The notes: generated by a model not told the origin, from the letters alone. DNA of 64,000 bases from Saprospiraceae bacterium (GCA_958295895.1 CATQHI010000001.1:248001-312000); one strand, 5' to 3'. Counted from the first letter of the stretch, positions 8,897 to 17,304 are shown. Program-made: numbers and translations.

Positions 8897-9894
8897 ACTA
8901 TCTACATGGCATGCTGGCCCTCACGCTACTGGGCTGTGCAGCACGCAGCGTAACCGACACGGACGCGCCCACCGCGGTGCTGCCGCTCACCTACCAGCTC
9001 ACCAACTGGCCTGCCCCCGCGGCTTCCGTACGCATAGGCCAACCGGTAGGCATAGGTATTCTCGGTGACGGTACCATAGCGGTATTTCACCGTGGGCTGA
9101 GTGACCCCGCCCCCTACGTGGCGGACGACGCGGTGCAGTTTATTCATCCCAATAGCGGGGAGCCGCTGGCGAGCTGGGGCGCCGGCTTTTTCGTACGTCC
9201 CCACGGCATGCACATCGACGCCGGTGAGCACATTTGGCTGACGGACATCGCACGCCACCAAGTGTTCAAATTTACCCGCGACGGCAAGCTGCTACTTACC
9301 CTCGGGGAGGAAGGCGTCGCCGGTGCGGACAGCGCCCACTTCAATCAACCCACCGATGTAGCCGTCGGCCCCTGGGGCAACATCTTCGTCACCGACGGCT
9401 ACGGTAACCGCCGCGTCGTCAAGTTCGCCCCCGACGGCCGCTACCTTGCCCAGTGGGGTCGGGAGGGTAGCGCAGCGGGGGAGTTCATCAATCCCCACGC
9501 CATCGACATCTCTGCGGAGGGGCAGTTGTACGTATCGGACCGGGAGAACAACCGGGTCCAGGTGTTTGATACTTATGGCACCTTTAAAAAAGCGTACGCC
9601 CTGCCGGCAGCCACCTACGCCGCGGTACACGATGCCAGCACCGACCTGCTTTACGTCACGGATTACCGCGTGATGAGTGATACCGTGGTCATCGGCTCGG
9701 ACGTCTATACGCTAAACGAGCGTGCACGTGCCGCCACTTCCCTCATTGGGCGGGCGGGACCGCAGGTGCAACGGAAAGGAAATAAACCGTGCCGTTACCA
9801 CGATTTAGCCATCGACACGGGCGGAAACCTTTACCTGCCGGATCTCACTAATAATGTAGTTGTTCAGTACGCTACGGTCGTACAATTAGAGTGA
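8893..9894 (+). CDS. NHL-repeat beta-propeller lipoprotein
   Basis: The start at 8893 overlaps the permease stop (ATGA) and gives a lipoprotein signal peptide, MNYLHGMLALTLLGCAAR, with the lipobox cysteine at residue 16. The rest (333 residues) is made of NHL/six-bladed propeller repeats (for example FTRDGKLLLTLGEEG, FINPHAIDISAEGQLYVSD), resembling peptidyl-amidoglycolate-lyase-like proteins. It is probably exported and lipid-anchored. Translational coupling to the permease suggests a shared role, but no enzymatic function can be assigned. Near 9748-9772 the DNA carries a copy of the GC-rich box found at promoters in this window. Confidence 0.75.
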   Translation: MNYLHGMLALTLLGCAARSVTDTDAPTAVLPLTYQLTNWPAPAASVRIGQPVGIGILGDGTIAVFHRGLSDPAPYVADDAVQFIHPNSGEPLASWGAGFFVRPHGMHIDAGEHIWLTDIARHQVFKFTRDGKLLLTLGEEGVAGADSAHFNQPTDVAVGPWGNIFVTDGYGNRRVVKFAPDGRYLAQWGREGSAAGEFINPHAIDISAEGQLYVSDRENNRVQVFDTYGTFKKAYALPAATYAAVHDASTDLLYVTDYRVMSDTVVIGSDVYTLNERARAATSLIGRAGPQVQRKGNKPCRYHDLAIDTGGNLYLPDLTNNVVVQYATVVQLE

Positions 9895-9915
9895 TGACTG
9901 GCTTGCCCCTTTCAG

Positions 9916-9963
9916 TTGTGATCGCCCGCTTGCTACACTAGCTTTGCACCTGCGGCCCCGCCC
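9916..9963 (+). promoter_or_regulatory. Strong Bacteroidota-type promoter with no sense gene behind it
   Basis: TTG (9916-9918), a 20-base spacer, and TAGCTTTG (9939-9946), followed directly by CACCTGCGGCCCCGCCC. This matches TTG-N20-TAnnTTTG exactly. It lies between the convergent NHL gene and cdsA and faces the 3' end of cdsA, so its transcript would be antisense to cdsA or a long leader of the MerR gene about 900 bases downstream. Confidence 0.6.
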
Positions 9964-9965
9964 GC

Positions 9966-10802
9966 CTACCGCAGATAGAGGATATAGGCCGCCGCAAAGG
10001 GGATCACAAAAATAAAGGCGTCAAACCGGTCCAGCAGCCCCCCGTGGCCGGGCAGCAGGTTGCCGCTATCCTTGACGCCGACGCTGCGCTTGAGCATGCT
10101 TTCGACCAGGTCACCGAGGCCGCCGAATACCCCGACGATGAGGGCCAGGACCAACCACTGGATGAGGCCGATCTCGTCGAAGACCAGGTGTAGGAAGTAG
10201 CCGAAAACCACGCAGGTGACGGCCCCGCCAATACTGCCCTCCCAGGTCTTGTTGGGGGAAATACGGGGAAAGAGGGGGGTCTTGCCGAACTGACTGCCTA
10301 CCAGGTAGGCCCCCGTATCGTTGACCCAGGTGAGCAGCAGCAGGCCGAAGACAATGCGGTAGTAAAAGGTATTCTCGTCGAAGGCGATGAAGTCGACCAG
10401 GGCGAAGGGGATACCAATGTAGAATAGCCCCAGGATGATGTAGGCGATATTGCCGAAGGGCTCCTGGCTGTTGCTGTACAGCTCGTAAATGAAGCTGGTG
10501 AAGATGAAGGGCGCGAAGAGCAGACTGGACAGCTGAATGAAGGTCTCCGAGTCACTGACGTAGCCCAGGGAAAGGGCACTGACTAGGATAGAGGGTAGAA
10601 TACCGATGGCCACGCCCAGGGCCTTACGGAAGCGGTCGCGCTTGCTGTGGCGGTCGAGCGTCATGCCAAAAAACTCAAAGAGGCAGCCCCCCGTGATGAT
10701 GAGGAAGAGCAGACTGAAGGTATGCTCGCTGATGTACATACCGGCGACCATGATCACTACAAAAATGACGGCCGTCGTGAGTCTTTTCCGCAGTCCCTGC
10801 AT
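9966..10802 (-). CDS. cdsA: Phosphatidate cytidylyltransferase
   Basis: A 278-residue multi-pass membrane protein with the CdsA signature near the C-terminus (KRSVGVKDSGNLLPGHGG followed by LLDRFDA). It makes CDP-diacylglycerol from phosphatidate and CTP at the inner membrane, the precursor of phosphatidylethanolamine and anionic phospholipids. The length and number of hydrophobic segments are normal. It is divergent from the MerR-like gene with about 60 bases between the starts; a TATCTTAC element upstream may be its -7 box. Confidence 0.93.
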   Translation of the reverse strand: MQGLRKRLTTAVIFVVIMVAGMYISEHTFSLLFLIITGGCLFEFFGMTLDRHSKRDRFRKALGVAIGILPSILVSALSLGYVSDSETFIQLSSLLFAPFIFTSFIYELYSNSQEPFGNIAYIILGLFYIGIPFALVDFIAFDENTFYYRIVFGLLLLTWVNDTGAYLVGSQFGKTPLFPRISPNKTWEGSIGGAVTCVVFGYFLHLVFDEIGLIQWLVLALIVGVFGGLGDLVESMLKRSVGVKDSGNLLPGHGGLLDRFDAFIFVIPFAAAYILYLR

Positions 10803-10863
10803 CGGCCGTAAGATAGTTTAATTGTACTTTCGGCCCAGTTACACCCCACCGATTCGATCCGCC

Positions 10864-11199
10864 ATGGCCACGAAAGAGAAAACCGACGATGACCTCAAGC
10901 GCTATTACTCCATCGGCGAGGTAGCCACCAAGCTCGACGTCAATACCAGCCTGATCCGCTTCTGGGAAAACGAGTTCGCCCACATCAAACCCAATAAGAA
11001 CAGCCGGGGCGATCGCCGCTTTACGAAGGAAAATATCCGCCAGTTGCGGGAGGTGTACCACCTGGTGCGGGAGCGGGGCTTTACGCTGGAGGGCGCGCGG
11101 CGCGAGATCGCGAGCCAGTCCGAGCCCCGGGCCGACAAGCAGGATATCATCGAGCGGCTACGGGAGGTGCGCCGGCGGCTGGAGGCGCTGCCGTCATAG
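10864..11199 (+). CDS. MerR-family transcriptional regulator
   Basis: A 111-residue protein. Residues about 14-80 form a MerR-type winged helix (YYSIGEVATKLDVNTSLIRFWE, read here in two halves, then RRFTKENIRQLREVYHLVRERGFTLEGAR), with a short C-terminal helix instead of an effector domain. Such short MerR proteins next to lipid genes are common in Bacteroidota, but their targets are unknown. The start at 10864 is the ATG just before the conserved region. The next gene begins three bases after its stop, so they are probably co-transcribed. Confidence 0.83.
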   Translation: MATKEKTDDDLKRYYSIGEVATKLDVNTSLIRFWENEFAHIKPNKNSRGDRRFTKENIRQLREVYHLVRERGFTLEGARREIASQSEPRADKQDIIERLREVRRRLEALPS

Positions 11200-11202
11200 G
11201 GC

Positions 11203-12141
11203 GTGGCCTATTTCGTCTACTACCTTATTCTGTTGCCCCTGAGCTGGCTGCCCCTGCCGGTGCTCTACCTACTGGGAGACGGCTTCGCCTGGCTGAATTG
11301 GCACCTGATCGGTTACCGGAAAAAGGTAGTGCTTAGCAACATCCGGCAATCTTTTCCTCACTATACCGAAGCAGAAGTACTGACGCTGGGACGGGAATAC
11401 TACAACCGCTTCTTCGAGACCATTGCCGAAAGCATCAAGCAGTTCAGTATGGCGGAGGCGACCTCGGTGCGCCGCTGCCGGATCGAGAACGTCGAGCTGG
11501 TACACCACCTACAGGAGCAGGGCCGAAGCTTCATCGCCTACGGGGCCCACTACAGCAACTGGGAAATGGCCGGGCTGTCGTTTCCTTCCCAACTGCGCCC
11601 CCTCCGAGTGATGGGTATCTACTCCCCCTTCAAAAACGCGACGCTAGACCGCCTGCTGAGTGGCAACCGTAGCCGCACCGGCGTCATCATGGTCAGCCGC
11701 CGTAAGGTGAAGGAGTACTACGAGACCTGGGCGGAGCCCACCGTGGAGTTCTACGTTGCCGACCAGTCGCCCAGCAACGCCCGCTGGGAGCTAGTGCACT
11801 GGACCACCTTCCTGGGCCAGACCACCGCCTTTCTGGCCGGCCCCGAGCGCTACGCCATGCGTCACGACCGACCGGTGTACTATATGGCTCTGCGGCGGCA
11901 GCGGCGGGGCTACTACGTGGCTACGCTTATTCCCATCACCGATACACCGCGGGAGACGGAGCGGGGCTTCATTACGGAGGCCTTTGCGCGGCAGGTGGAG
12001 CGGGAGATTATTAACGATCCGGCGAGCTGGTTGTGGAGCCACCGGCGGTGGAAGCGGGAGGTGCCGGGGGGGGTGGCGGAGTTGCTGGAGCACGAGGCGT
12101 ACCTGCCCGCACAGCACACTCTGGAAGACAATCCTGAGTAG
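11203..12141 (+). CDS. LpxL/HtrB-family lysophospholipid (lipid A) acyltransferase
   Basis: A 312-residue protein starting at GTG, with an N-terminal hydrophobic anchor (YLILLPLSWLPLPVLYLLG) and the HX4E acyltransferase motif in YGAHYSNWEMA near residue 112. The family transfers acyl chains to lipid A precursors at the inner membrane; in Bacteroidota such genes may act on lipid A or on other lipids. The pairing with cdsA across the divergent region fits envelope-lipid synthesis. Confidence 0.83.
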   Translation: MAYFVYYLILLPLSWLPLPVLYLLGDGFAWLNWHLIGYRKKVVLSNIRQSFPHYTEAEVLTLGREYYNRFFETIAESIKQFSMAEATSVRRCRIENVELVHHLQEQGRSFIAYGAHYSNWEMAGLSFPSQLRPLRVMGIYSPFKNATLDRLLSGNRSRTGVIMVSRRKVKEYYETWAEPTVEFYVADQSPSNARWELVHWTTFLGQTTAFLAGPERYAMRHDRPVYYMALRRQRRGYYVATLIPITDTPRETERGFITEAFARQVEREIINDPASWLWSHRRWKREVPGGVAELLEHEAYLPAQHTLEDNPE

Positions 12142-12143
12142 CT

Positions 12144-12286
12144 GGTGCGCCTAGCGGCGCTAATAATCAACCACAGAGGGCGCAGAGGACACGGAGGCTG
12201 CCGTCACGCATGCGCCGGAGGCACTAACTCTGTGTCCTCTGCGCCCTCCGTGGTTCAACTTATCCTAGCAGCGGAGCTGCGCGCAG
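12144..12286. repeat. Composite intergenic palindromic element (copy 1)
   Basis: Two 28-base arms (12169-12196 and 12228-12255) are reverse complements with two mismatches; each arm is built of short degenerate units (CACAGAGGG, CGCAGAGGA, CACGGAG). Outside the arms lie GC-rich mini-palindromes (GCGCCTAGCGGCGC on the left, GCAGCGGAGCTGCGCGC on the right). The left outer end is nearly identical to the right outer end of the element at 37036-37168. It separates the acyltransferase gene and pckA, which converge here, so it may also act as a transcription stop. Confidence 0.75.
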
Positions 12287-12300
12287 GTCGGTGGTAGTAC

Positions 12301-13866
12301 CTACTCGGGGCCAGCATTCACAATAGCATCATTAGCCGCCTCCGCATAGGGCGCGAAGTTTTTGTGAAACAGCTCAGCCAGCCGCTCGGCCGCCACGTCG
12401 TACTGCGCCTCGTTGCGCCAGGTGTCGCGGGGGTTGAGCATGGCATTGGGTACATCGGGGCAGCTGGTGGGCCGCTCCAGGCCGAAGACGGGATCGGTGA
12501 CGTACTTGACGTTATCTAGCTCACCGGTCAGGGCGGCCTTGACCATGGCCCGGGTGAAGGCCAGTTCGATGCGGGAGCCCTCGCCGTAGCCGCCGCCGGT
12601 CCAGCCGGTGTTCACGAGCCAGACGTTAATGCGCTCACCGTCGGTCTCCGCATCGCGGAGTTTCTGGCCGAGCATGTCGGCGTACTTGGTGGGGTGTAGC
12701 GGGATGAAGGGGGAGCCAAAGCAGGCCGAAAAAGTGGCCTGGGGCTCAGTGATGCCGGCTTCGGTACCGGCGATCTTGGCGGTGTAGCCACTGATGAAAT
12801 GGTACATGGCCTGCTCGGCGGTGAGTCGGCTGATGGGCGGCAGTACCCCGAAGGCATCACAGGTGAGGAAGAAGATGTTGCGCGGCAGGTCGCCGCGGCT
12901 GTTGTACATGATGTTATCGATGTGGTAGATCGGATAACTCACGCGGGTGTTCTGGGTGATGCTGTCGTCCTCGTAGTCGGGGGTGTGGCCGTCTTCTTTG
13001 AGTCCGATATTTTCCAGCAGGGCACCGAATTTGATGGCGCGGTAGATTTGCGGCTCCTTCGACTCGCTCAGGTCGATCACCTTGGCGTAGCAGCCGCCCT
13101 CGAGGTTAAAGACATTAGCCTGGCTCCAGCCGTGCTCGTCGTCGCCGATGAGGCGGCGGTCGGGGTCGTTGCTGAGCGTGGTCTTACCGGTACCGGAAAG
13201 GCCGAAGAACAGGGCGGTGTCGCCCTTAGTACCCACGTTGGCCGAGCAGTGCATGCTCAGGACGTTGCGGCGGGTAGGCAGCACGTAGTTCAGGACCGAG
13301 AAAATGCCCTTCTTGATCTCGCCGGTGTAGGCCGTACCGCCGATCAGGATGGTCTTTTTGGTGAAGTTGATAATGCTGAAATTGTCCTGGCGGGTGCCGT
13401 GTACGGCGGGGTCGGCCGTCACGCCGGGGAAGGCGTAGATGGTCCACTCGTCGGTCAGCAGGTTCGTGATCCGCTCGCCGTCGGGGCGCAGGAACATATT
13501 ATAGGCAAACATATTCTGCCAGGGGTACTCGGTGTACACCCGGATGTTGATGCGGTACTTGCGGCTGGCGCAGGCGTAGGCATCGCGGACGTAGACCTCG
13601 TCGAGGCCCTTAGCGTAGTCCAGGGTATTGTCGAGTAGTTGATCGAAGACGTCCGGGCCGATCGGGATGTTGATCTTGCCCCAGTTGACGGTCTCGCGGG
13701 TGATCTCGTCCTCGACGATGTAGCGGTCCTGGGGAGAGCGGCCGGTGTACCTGCCGGTGTTGATGATGAGGGCACCGGTGTCGCTAAGGTGGCCCTGCTG
13801 CTTACTAATGGTATCCTCCACGAGGGCGGCTACCTTCAAGTTTTCTCTGAGGTTGGTGTGTTGCAT
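12301..13866 (-). CDS. pckA: Phosphoenolpyruvate carboxykinase (ATP)
   Basis: A 521-residue enzyme of gluconeogenesis: oxaloacetate plus ATP gives phosphoenolpyruvate, ADP and CO2. The P-loop GLSGTGKTTLS, the kinase-2 motif LIGDDEHGWS and the preceding conserved CSANVG are all intact, with NLEGGCYAKVI after them. The MQHTNLREN start at 13866 is preferred over an upstream ATG at 13896 because a -7 element lies between them. Length is normal for the family. Confidence 0.95.
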   Translation of the reverse strand: MQHTNLRENLKVAALVEDTISKQQGHLSDTGALIINTGRYTGRSPQDRYIVEDEITRETVNWGKINIPIGPDVFDQLLDNTLDYAKGLDEVYVRDAYACASRKYRINIRVYTEYPWQNMFAYNMFLRPDGERITNLLTDEWTIYAFPGVTADPAVHGTRQDNFSIINFTKKTILIGGTAYTGEIKKGIFSVLNYVLPTRRNVLSMHCSANVGTKGDTALFFGLSGTGKTTLSNDPDRRLIGDDEHGWSQANVFNLEGGCYAKVIDLSESKEPQIYRAIKFGALLENIGLKEDGHTPDYEDDSITQNTRVSYPIYHIDNIMYNSRGDLPRNIFFLTCDAFGVLPPISRLTAEQAMYHFISGYTAKIAGTEAGITEPQATFSACFGSPFIPLHPTKYADMLGQKLRDAETDGERINVWLVNTGWTGGGYGEGSRIELAFTRAMVKAALTGELDNVKYVTDPVFGLERPTSCPDVPNAMLNPRDTWRNEAQYDVAAERLAELFHKNFAPYAEAANDAIVNAGPE

Positions 13867-13892
13867 GATGGCTTGGGTTTGGTTAGGGACGC

Positions 13893-13900
13893 GCAAGGTA
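13893..13900 (-). promoter_or_regulatory. Probable -7 element of pckA
   Basis: The minus strand reads TACCTTGC, close to TAnnTTTG, 27 bases before the pckA ATG, followed by GCGTCCC, a short form of the GC-rich box seen at other promoters here. The -33 region has TTT rather than TTG. Confidence 0.4.
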
Positions 13901-13907
13901 CGTTTTC

Positions 13908-14723
13908 TTACACCCCCGAAAAGGCGCTAAAGCCACCGTCCACGGGTACCACGATGCCGGTCACGAAGCTACTCGCATCCGCGCACAGCCACACCAGGGT
14001 GGAGATGAGCTCCTCGGCCTCGCCAAAGCGGTTCATTGGGGTGCTGTTTATAATGGTCTTACCGCGGGAGGTCAGCGAGCCATCCTCCTCCAGCAGCAGC
14101 CGCCGGTTCTGCTCCCCGATGAAGAAGCCCGGCGCGATGGCGTTGACCCGTACGCTACCCCTATACTTACGTGCCATCTCCACAGCCAGCCACTTGGTGA
14201 AGTTGTCGATCCCGGCCTTGGCGGCGCTGTAGCCCACCACGCGGGTGATGGCCCGGTCGGCCGCCATACTGGAGATGTTGACGATGCTGCCCCCGCCGCC
14301 GTCCACGATCAGCTTGCCGAATACCATGCTGGGGATGACGGTGCCGTCCAGGTTCAGCTTACTCACGCCGGCAAAGTCCTCGATTTGCAGGTCGAAGAAG
14401 GTCTGCTCCGGACCGATGGTGGCCCCGGGGCGGTTACCTCCCGCGGCATTGACCAGGATATCCAGTCGACCCCACTGCTTGACTAACTCGTCGCGGGCGG
14501 CGGTGAGGCTCGCCACGTCGGTGACGTCGCCCCGTACCAGAGTCACCGCACCTGCGTCCCCGCCCAGTGCCTCTGCCGCGCTCTGGAGGTTGTCGGGATT
14601 GCGGCTCAGCAAAGCCACCTTAGCGCCGGACTCCAACAGGCCCCGTGCCATGGCCGTACCGAGTGCGCCGCTGCCGCCGGTGAGAAGGGCGTGTTTGCCG
14701 CTCAGATCGAATAACTTGCTCAT
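13908..14723 (-). CDS. Short-chain dehydrogenase, D-mannonate oxidoreductase (UxuB/YjmF)-like
   Basis: A 271-residue SDR with TGGSGALGTAMA for NAD(P) binding, NAAGG, and catalytic S...YSAAK. The C-terminal features (APGFFIGEQNRRLL, SRGKTIINSTPMNRFGEAEEL) resemble the B. subtilis YjmF/UxuB group that reduces D-fructuronate to D-mannonate in hexuronate breakdown. No other uronate genes are near, so the substrate is uncertain. It follows the LuxE-like gene by 12 bases on the same strand, which suggests co-transcription. Confidence 0.75.
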   Translation of the reverse strand: MSKLFDLSGKHALLTGGSGALGTAMARGLLESGAKVALLSRNPDNLQSAAEALGGDAGAVTLVRGDVTDVASLTAARDELVKQWGRLDILVNAAGGNRPGATIGPEQTFFDLQIEDFAGVSKLNLDGTVIPSMVFGKLIVDGGGGSIVNISSMAADRAITRVVGYSAAKAGIDNFTKWLAVEMARKYRGSVRVNAIAPGFFIGEQNRRLLLEEDGSLTSRGKTIINSTPMNRFGEAEELISTLVWLCADASSFVTGIVVPVDGGFSAFSGV

Positions 14724-14735
14724 AGGGGCAAGGTA

Positions 14736-15728
14736 CTAAAGGTCGCCCACCAGCAGGTTACAGCCCCGTACGTCCGAAAAGTCCATGCGGCCCAGCACCT
14801 CGAAGCTACCGTCGGGGTACACCCGCCCCAGGTCGTCGCTGGCGATGAAGCTGATGGTGTCCAGATTGGCCAGGTCCACGAGGTTGAGCGCGGCGGTGCG
14901 GCCGTAGTCGGTCAGGGCGAAGGGATCGGTGACGTCGCGGGGTAGCACGCGCAGGGTAGGGGCGGGTAAAAACTTACCCTGCCAGGGGGCGTAGGCCTGG
15001 CTGAGCAGCTCCGTCATCCCGTATTCGCTGTGGATATGCTCGACCCGAAAGGCCCGTGCCAGCGTGTCGTGAAGCTCCTCGCGGGTCAGCTCCCGGCGGC
15101 GGCCCTTCATGCCACCGGTTTCAATGATCACGGTTTCGCCCAGCGGCATGGGGTAGCGCTCGGCCAGATCGAGTAGGGCAAAGCTGACGCCCAGTAGTAG
15201 GGTAGGGGTGCCCTGCTGTTGCAATTTTCGGAGGCGGCGGGCCAACTCGGGCAGATCGTCCAGGAAAAAGCCGGAGGCGGGGTGGCCGCTCTGGGTGATA
15301 AAGTCCTGCGCCATGAAGACCAGGCTTGAACCGGTCCGCTCCAGGTAGGCGGGCAGGAGGGCCAGTACGGCGCGGCCGGCCAGCGGACCGTACTGCCGCT
15401 CGAAGGTGCGACGGGCTCCCTCCCGGTACCAGGTTTCGTCGCGCAGGGGGTGGCGGCTCGTGGTGGCCCCCGTGGTGCCGCTGCTGGTAAACGTCCGCAC
15501 CGGAGTCCACTGACCTGACTGTAGAGCCTGTGATTTAAACAACCCGATGGGCAGGCAGGGAATATCGGTAAGCCGGAGGACGTGGCGGGTCTCCACCCGC
15601 AACAAATCGAGGTAGTGCGCGTAGATTAGGTTGTGCACGGCTTGGTAGCGGAAGACGGCCAGGGCCACTTCGTCGAAGTCCGTCGGCCCAAGGTCACGGA
15701 TGCGGTCGGCGAGCTGCACGCGCGTCAT
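14736..15728 (-). CDS. LuxE-like acyl-protein synthetase / acyl transferase
   Basis: A 330-residue adenylate-forming-like protein. TFTSSGTTGATTSRHP resembles the phosphate-binding SSGTTG loop of acyl-activating enzymes, and HSEYGMTELLSQAY a conserved motif of the LuxE family; the protein lacks the full C-terminal domain of normal acyl-CoA ligases. Bacteroidota homologues are annotated as acyl transferases of unknown substrate. The start at 15728 is used because an ATG at 15752 would overlap the divergent lipoprotein start. Confidence 0.72.
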   Translation of the reverse strand: MTRVQLADRIRDLGPTDFDEVALAVFRYQAVHNLIYAHYLDLLRVETRHVLRLTDIPCLPIGLFKSQALQSGQWTPVRTFTSSGTTGATTSRHPLRDETWYREGARRTFERQYGPLAGRAVLALLPAYLERTGSSLVFMAQDFITQSGHPASGFFLDDLPELARRLRKLQQQGTPTLLLGVSFALLDLAERYPMPLGETVIIETGGMKGRRRELTREELHDTLARAFRVEHIHSEYGMTELLSQAYAPWQGKFLPAPTLRVLPRDVTDPFALTDYGRTAALNLVDLANLDTISFIASDDLGRVYPDGSFEVLGRMDFSDVRGCNLLVGDL

Positions 15729-15746
15729 TAAGTAATACGATTTGCC

Positions 15747-16253
15747 ATGCAATACACCCGCTTCGTTCTATGGTTGTGCTCCGCTGGTCTCCTGTTGACC
15801 CTGGCTGCCTGCGTCAACCCACCGGATTATCCGGATGAGCCCATCATTCAATACGAAGGGATTAGCAAGGATACCATCTACCAGTTCACCAACGGCCCTA
15901 CTGATAGTATCACTATTCAGTTTTCGTTTACGGATGGAGACGGCAATATATCTACCCAAGACAGTGCGGATATTTTCATCACCGATAGCCGCTTTCCGTC
16001 CATCTTGACCCCGCTTGCCTTCCCCGTTATACCTACGGAGGGCACCGGTAATGGTATTAGCGGAGACGTATTCTTCACCTTGATCAATACGGACCAAGCC
16101 ATATGCTGTGTGTACAACGATACTTACTGTGTGGCTGACGCACGGTACCCGGTAGACACCTTTTCCTACTCGATCTTTATTCTTGACCGTGACGGTAACC
16201 GGAGCAATACCATTCAGACCGAGCAGATCAAGGTGCTTTGTTTAGGGCAGTAG
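15747..16253 (+). CDS. Small predicted lipoprotein of unknown function
   Basis: A 168-residue protein with a lipoprotein signal (LLLTLAACVNPP, cysteine near residue 22). The mature part includes two Ig-like beta-rich stretches (FSFTDGDGNIS and SIFILDRDGNRSN) and a C-C pair (AICCVYN). Homologues of this kind are common as Bacteroidota surface lipoproteins without a known role. It is divergent from the LuxE-like gene and followed by the recombinase gene. Confidence 0.7.
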   Translation: MQYTRFVLWLCSAGLLLTLAACVNPPDYPDEPIIQYEGISKDTIYQFTNGPTDSITIQFSFTDGDGNISTQDSADIFITDSRFPSILTPLAFPVIPTEGTGNGISGDVFFTLINTDQAICCVYNDTYCVADARYPVDTFSYSIFILDRDGNRSNTIQTEQIKVLCLGQ

Positions 16254-16272
16254 GGCGGAGCCGCAGGTGCAA
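16254..16272 (-). repeat. Copy of the dispersed GC-rich box
   Basis: On the minus strand this reads TTGCACCTGCGGCTCCGCC, one base different from the box found at promoters. It lies just after the stop of the lipoprotein gene and points back into it. A fitting -7 element is not evident (TGTGTTG). Confidence 0.5.
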
Positions 16273-16304
16273 CACAAAGCGAGGAAGGGCTACCTTAGCC
16301 ACTG

Positions 16305-17198
16305 ATGGACACCCGGGAGTTTCTGGCACATTTGACCCACCAACGACGGTTGAGCGCGCACACGGTCAGTGCTTACGGGGGTGATCTTGAGCAGTTCGCC
16401 GCCTACTGTAGGTCTACCTATGACACTAAGGGGGCAGGAGGGGTAAACCGGGACATGGTCAAGAGCTGGCTAGCCCAACTGGTAGAAGAAGGACTGGCGG
16501 CGAGCAGTATCCGTCGTAAGCTTTCCGCCCTTAAGGCTTTTTACCTTTACCGGCAGACGTGGGGGCTGCAGCAGGACAACCCGACGCAGCGCATTCCTAC
16601 ACCTAAAATCGGGCGCCGGCTGCCCGGGACGATTCCACGCGCTGACCTTCGGCGCCTCTTTGCCGCTTTTCCCGATCCGCTTGTTCAGGACGATGTAATG
16701 CAGTTGCAGGATCATCTATTACTTGCCCTACTGTACCAGTGTGGGCTACGGCGGGCGGAGGTCATCGACATACGACCGGATGATGTTGATCTTAACCGCC
16801 GGCAGCTACGCGTACGGGGCAAAGGCAATAAGGAGCGCCTGGTGCCCTTCGGTCCCGGACTGGCGGAACTTATCGAGCGGCTGCTGCAATTACGCAGCTA
16901 CGGGCCGGGCGAGACTCTGCTACAAACTGCTCGTGGCAAAGCGCTTTATCCTAGGTATGTCTACAATCTCGTCCGACGCTACCTGGGCGGCGTCACGGCC
17001 GAGAAAAAGAAGAGTCCGCACGTGCTACGGCACTCCTTTGCCACCCACTTGACGGAGAGTGGGGCCGATCTTAACGCCGTCAAGGAGTTACTGGGTCATT
17101 CCAGCTTGGCGGCAACCCAACTGTACACCCACACGAATCTAACGCGGCTGCGGGAGGTGTACCGGCAGGCGCATCCTGAGGGTGGCGGGAAAAAATAG
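16305..17198 (+). CDS. Tyrosine recombinase, XerC/XerD-like
   Basis: A 297-residue recombinase with an N-terminal SAM-like core-binding domain (residues about 1-85) and a C-terminal catalytic domain. The catalytic residues are visible: R in CGLRRAEVIDI, K in RGKGNKERLVPFG, H-x-x-R in HVLRHSFATHL, H in LLGHSSLAATQ, and the nucleophile Y in QLYTHTN. Size and architecture match chromosomal Xer proteins acting at dif to resolve dimers; Bacteroidota often have several, so XerC versus XerD is not decided. No phage or integron context is seen. A TACCTTAG sequence seven bases upstream may be a -7 box. Confidence 0.85.
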   Translation: MDTREFLAHLTHQRRLSAHTVSAYGGDLEQFAAYCRSTYDTKGAGGVNRDMVKSWLAQLVEEGLAASSIRRKLSALKAFYLYRQTWGLQQDNPTQRIPTPKIGRRLPGTIPRADLRRLFAAFPDPLVQDDVMQLQDHLLLALLYQCGLRRAEVIDIRPDDVDLNRRQLRVRGKGNKERLVPFGPGLAELIERLLQLRSYGPGETLLQTARGKALYPRYVYNLVRRYLGGVTAEKKKSPHVLRHSFATHLTESGADLNAVKELLGHSSLAATQLYTHTNLTRLREVYRQAHPEGGGKK

Positions 17199-17209
17199 GG
17201 CCTGACCGC

Positions 17210-17240
17210 TTTGTCAATTGTAGCAAAGGAGTTACCTTTG
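17210..17240 (+). promoter_or_regulatory. Canonical Bacteroidota promoter of the tRNA-tuf block
   Basis: TTTG (17210-17213), a 19-base spacer and TACCTTTG (17233-17240) match the Bacteroidota sigma-A consensus. The transcript would begin about 17247 and enter the four-tRNA cluster and possibly tuf. Confidence 0.75.
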
Positions 17241-17304
17241 CAATCGCTTTGGGAAAACGTCCTGGGGCAGACGTTGAAAACAGGTTAAGGATCCAAGGAT
17301 TTCA

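Noticed and set aside
12169-12255. Repeating units considered as a small CRISPR array
   Set aside because: The units are degenerate, only 7-9 bases long and arranged as one large inverted repeat; no spacers or cas genes.
12799-13638. A 279-codon open frame antisense to pckA
   Set aside because: Its sequence mirrors the pckA codons (Val/Gly/Ala-rich) with no recognisable motifs.
16305-17198. Tyrosine recombinase taken as evidence of an integrative element
   Set aside because: The protein is of normal XerC/D size, no attachment-site repeats were noticed around the nearby tRNA genes, and neighbours are housekeeping genes.
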